DNA from: Isoetes taiwanensis
Lineage: Eukaryota; Streptophyta; Lycopodiopsida; Isoetales; Isoetaceae
NCBI GenBank assembly: GCA_021234155.1
Contig: JAJEKV010000241.1
Coordinates: 246,001-310,000, forward strand
Reading direction: 5' to 3'
Length of the DNA stretch: 64,000 nt
The position numbers were made by a program, and so were the translations under genes. The notes beneath the pieces were generated by a model that was not told the origin of the DNA, ran no database searches, and was given only the letters and a program-made list of their open reading frames with translations. Below are positions 62,388 to 64,000 of this stretch, piece by piece; positions within the stretch are counted from its first letter, which is position 1, and every line of letters starts with the position of its first letter.

Positions 62388-64000
62388 CTAAGATTTCTTG
62401 GAAGTCCTTTTAGCAGCAGATTTTTTGGAAACTTCAGACATCACATTTGTTGCTGAGTCTGCTTTTTTGGACTTACTTTTAGCACCAGATTTCTTGGCAA
62501 CTGCAGACATCACATCAGCTTCTGAATCTGCATTCTTGGATGTACTTTTAGCACCAGATTTCTTGGAAACTGCAGACATCACATTTGCTTCTGAGTCTGC
62601 TGGAGGTAAGCAATTAATTATTTGCTCGTATGCTTCTTCAGACAACTTATACATGTTTTCCTCGTCAGCAACATGCTGCAATTCAACTTTGACAGCAATA
62701 ACAAGATGAGAATAGTTGCACGTGACGTGTCTGGCTTGTTTACCAGAAGTTCATATTTTTTGTCAGACCTCAACTCATAGTACTTCCCTGTAATGATGTG
62801 CTCTCTTCTGCTGAATTTTGCACCCCAGCCATCTACAAAAGCCGTTTCTACTACATGCATGGCCTCAGTGCACTTTACTAGCCAAAAATCATACTTGTTT
62901 TTTGTACCTGGTTCGCTAACAATGGCAAAGTTGTCACCTGGCTCTATGAGGCTAGCTTTCCACTGATTATCACCCTCAAACTGCACATGCTCAATTATAT
63001 CTTCTCGATCCACCTCCTTTGGTTTGAGTTCAGAATAGACAAAGGCACCTGTTCTTATCAAATTCACACAACTCTTACATAGACCCTTCCAAAGATGCAT
63101 CACAAAAACATGAAAGTGTTTTGTGTGCCATCATAATGAGCCTTTCTTTACAAAAGGTCGATCATGTGAACTTTTTTCGTCCCTTTTAAAGTGTCACGGT
63201 CATACGATAGAACTGTCTACTTCTCCAAGTCCGATAAGCCAAAAGTTCCTACAAAATAATGCAAAATGAGAACACCTTTTGAATAGTAAAAAATGTGATG
63301 AGAAGAAATGTGTACCTGATAGAATTATAGTCTTTCTGCTTTCCCTTTTCACTAAAGTACCTCTGTAGAAAAAGTACAGCATCTTTTGCATTTCTTAGTG
63401 GTGTGGAATTTCTTTTCAGCATCTCACTTGTAAGAACTCTTTTGATCACTGCACCTGCACCATCGTGCTCGCCTTTTCCATGAGCTGAGGCAAAGAAGTG
63501 CCAAGTTATCTTGATGCCTCTCATCTGAAAATACCTGCCTAAATAATAAAATGCTCTTGCTGATTTGAACTGAGCAGCACATCCATCCGACCAGAAAACA
63601 TGGTTATCAACTTCTATATTTCCAGCTTTAAGAGCATCACTATGCCTTTGCAAACAATGCTGCACAAATAAGCAATCATGGTCCCTATCATCAGAGATGT
63701 AGAAATTTGTTTCCTTCACAATCTTCCTGTCACCAACAACCAGGTTTGCCTTCTCACCATCTTTTGCATGTCTATATGTTATGTGCACTAGAAGCGTGCA
63801 CTGGTCATTTCTCCAATGGAGGGTTTGTATTTCCTGCTGTATCTTAAAGGTATAGTTTTCTGCAAAATCAATGACATGTACCATTGTACCTGGAGGGAAT
63901 GTTTGCAAGCAGTCTTTGAACTTTTCAGCCTGCCATCTAGCAGTGTAGTTGTGAGGAATAAACTGCTTAATAACACTCTTGGCATGCACAAAAAACTCTT
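62388..64000 (-). CDS. DDE-like transposase, partial (cut by window edge), frame-broken
   Basis: Minus strand, entering from the window edge. The first visible exon (to 63,316, GTACAC donor) has TARWQAEKFKDCLQTFPPGT, MVHVIDFAENYTFK, YISDDRDHDCLFVQHCLQRH, HVFWSDGCAAQFKSARAFYY, TWHFFASAHGKGEHDGAGAV and IKRVLTSEMLKRN. Asp in VIDFAENY, Asp in WSDGCAAQFK and Asp or Glu in GEHDGAG have the order and spacing of a DDE/DDD nuclease triad. I remember similar proteins from ferns and other plants and from invertebrates, but cannot name a superfamily. After frame breaks near 63,205 and 63,150 come LKPKEVDREDIIEHVQFEGD, an accessory domain (FWLVKCTEAMHVVETAFVDG), and a tail with three near-copies of ADSxxxVMSxVxKKSGAKS ending SKKS-stop at 62,388. 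The lysine-rich tail could bind DNA or direct nuclear import. Confidence 0.65.

Overview
The window looks like nuclear DNA of a land plant with a large, repeat-rich genome. The evidence is spliced genes of plant families (an ILR1-type auxin-conjugate hydrolase, a DRP5A-type dynamin, an IBR3-type acyl-CoA dehydrogenase), AT-rich intergenic DNA, plant-type GT/AG introns, LINE fragments with pentanucleotide tails, and copy-to-copy differences concentrated at CAG/CTG sites. A fern or another non-seed plant is my guess, because the transposase-like protein at the right edge reminds me of fern proteins; the sequence alone does not settle this.

Left part (1-15.9 kb): degenerate tandem repeats with a LINE reverse-transcriptase fragment (0.2-1.75 kb), a GC-rich tandem repeat (2.1-3.1 kb), a duplicated AT-rich block carrying three inverted-repeat elements (3.5-5.3 kb), and then the only gene that reads intact from start to stop, the ILR1-like hydrolase (five exons, 5459-7296, + strand). 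From 7.3 to 15.9 kb there is only non-coding DNA with a (TC)n tract of about 200 bp, an unusual interleaved palindrome and dispersed hairpin repeats.

Middle (15.9-36.3 kb): three copies of a 2-2.5 kb segment (A) and two copies of a 0.75 kb segment (B) surround a TEX261/SVP26-like gene (- strand). One A copy carries a LINE 3' end that the others lack. The last A copy stops abruptly at 28,415, next to a T-rich block. Just beyond lies a DRP5A-like dynamin (- strand, 29,048-32,199). Its last exon is not visible, and one exon is broken by a 32-bp tandem duplication. A cytochrome P450 relic and a broken cytosolic asparaginyl-tRNA synthetase follow.

Right part (36.3-64 kb): an array of about 12 kb made of near-identical 3.6 kb units (39,562-51,698), unremarkable AT-rich DNA, a decayed IBR3-like acyl-CoA dehydrogenase (- strand), and from 58.7 kb to the edge a pair of convergent genes: a RING-like/acidic protein on + and a DDE-like transposase on -. 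They flank a minisatellite with palindromes. I think this is one large, little-described DNA transposon, cut by the window edge.

Two cautions. Several reading-frame breaks fall in homopolymers, and in parts of the repeats CAG/CTG triplets are replaced by varied substitutions and indels. Both look like uncorrected long-read consensus errors, so some 'pseudogenes' may be intact in the plant. The genes do not form a pathway; they are ordinary neighbours separated by repeats.
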